From contig JARVKI010000201.1 of NCBI GenBank assembly GCA_036674765.1, positions 1 through 22,879 of the forward strand: a stretch of 22,879 bases of DNA. Reading direction: 5' to 3'. Every line of letters starts with the position of its first letter. Position 1 is the stretch's first letter. Both the position numbers and the translations under genes were made by a program. This stretch comes from Seiridium cupressi (taxonomy: Eukaryota; Ascomycota; Sordariomycetes; Amphisphaeriales; Sporocadaceae). The notes below the pieces were generated by a model. It saw nothing but the letters and a program-made list of their open reading frames with translations, was not told the DNA's origin and made no database searches. This document shows positions 22,769-22,879 of this stretch, piece after piece.

Positions 22769-22795
22769 GGGGGGGGGGGGGGGGGGGGGGGGGGG
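22769..22795 (+). repeat. Homopolymer run of 27 G
   Basis: Twenty-seven consecutive G are followed directly by six T. Such a run can form G-quadruplexes and is hard to sequence, so the true length is uncertain. It stands at the border between normal and AT-rich sequence, like the 11-G run at 572-582. Confidence 0.9.
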
Positions 22796-22879
22796 TTTTT
22801 TGTTGTATTTGTATATTTTTATTGAATAAAAAAGAAAACAAAAAAAAAAAAAAATAAAAAAAATTAAATATAAAATAAA
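22796..22879. other. AT-rich right edge
   Basis: Only six of 84 bases are G or C, and none after 22839. The stretch contains a long, nearly pure A run. It resembles the AT block at the left end and is probably the start of another AT-rich isochore, or the low-quality end of a contig. Confidence 0.7.

Overview
The window reads as nuclear DNA of a filamentous ascomycete (Pezizomycotina). The genes are eukaryotic and intron-bearing: GT...AG introns of mostly 47-73 nt, many with CTAAC- or CTGAC-like branch sites. They encode typical fungal housekeeping proteins, and intergenic distances are moderate. I assembled the exon structures by hand from frame continuity, splice signals and family conservation.

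Layout: (1) 1-582 is an extreme AT block, with one G or C in the first 432 bases, ending in an 11-G run. (2) 583-3326 has ordinary composition and no gene I can support. (3) PRE7 (proteasome beta-6 subunit, minus strand, 3327-4194) and STT4 (phosphatidylinositol 4-kinase, plus strand, 4743-10872, seven exons, about 1934 aa) diverge from a 548-bp shared promoter. (4) A cation diffusion facilitator transporter (minus, 11372-13231, 599 aa) converges on STT4. (5) ADE8 (glycinamide ribonucleotide formyltransferase, plus, 14384-15122) diverges from the transporter. (6) About 3.5 kb follows without a recognisable gene, then an ATG-free, pyrimidine-rich leader. (7) A large, mostly disordered fungal protein of about 897 aa (19554-22446) has a first exon that is easy to miss. 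(8) A 27-G run leads into a second AT-rich sequence at the right edge.

The genes do not form a pathway. Protein turnover, plasma-membrane PI4P synthesis, metal transport and purine synthesis are neighbours rather than partners. Both edges look like AT-rich isochore DNA, as in fungal genomes shaped by repeat-induced point mutation (RIP). That makes the window look like one gene-rich island, possibly from a mosaic genome such as those known in Epichloe or Leptosphaeria. This taxonomic hint is inference only.

I found no clear new multi-gene system. The observations most worth a second look are the poly-G runs at both AT/GC boundaries, the leader and alternative acceptor of the disordered-protein gene, a PACE-like site between PRE7 and STT4, and the changed loop in ADE8.
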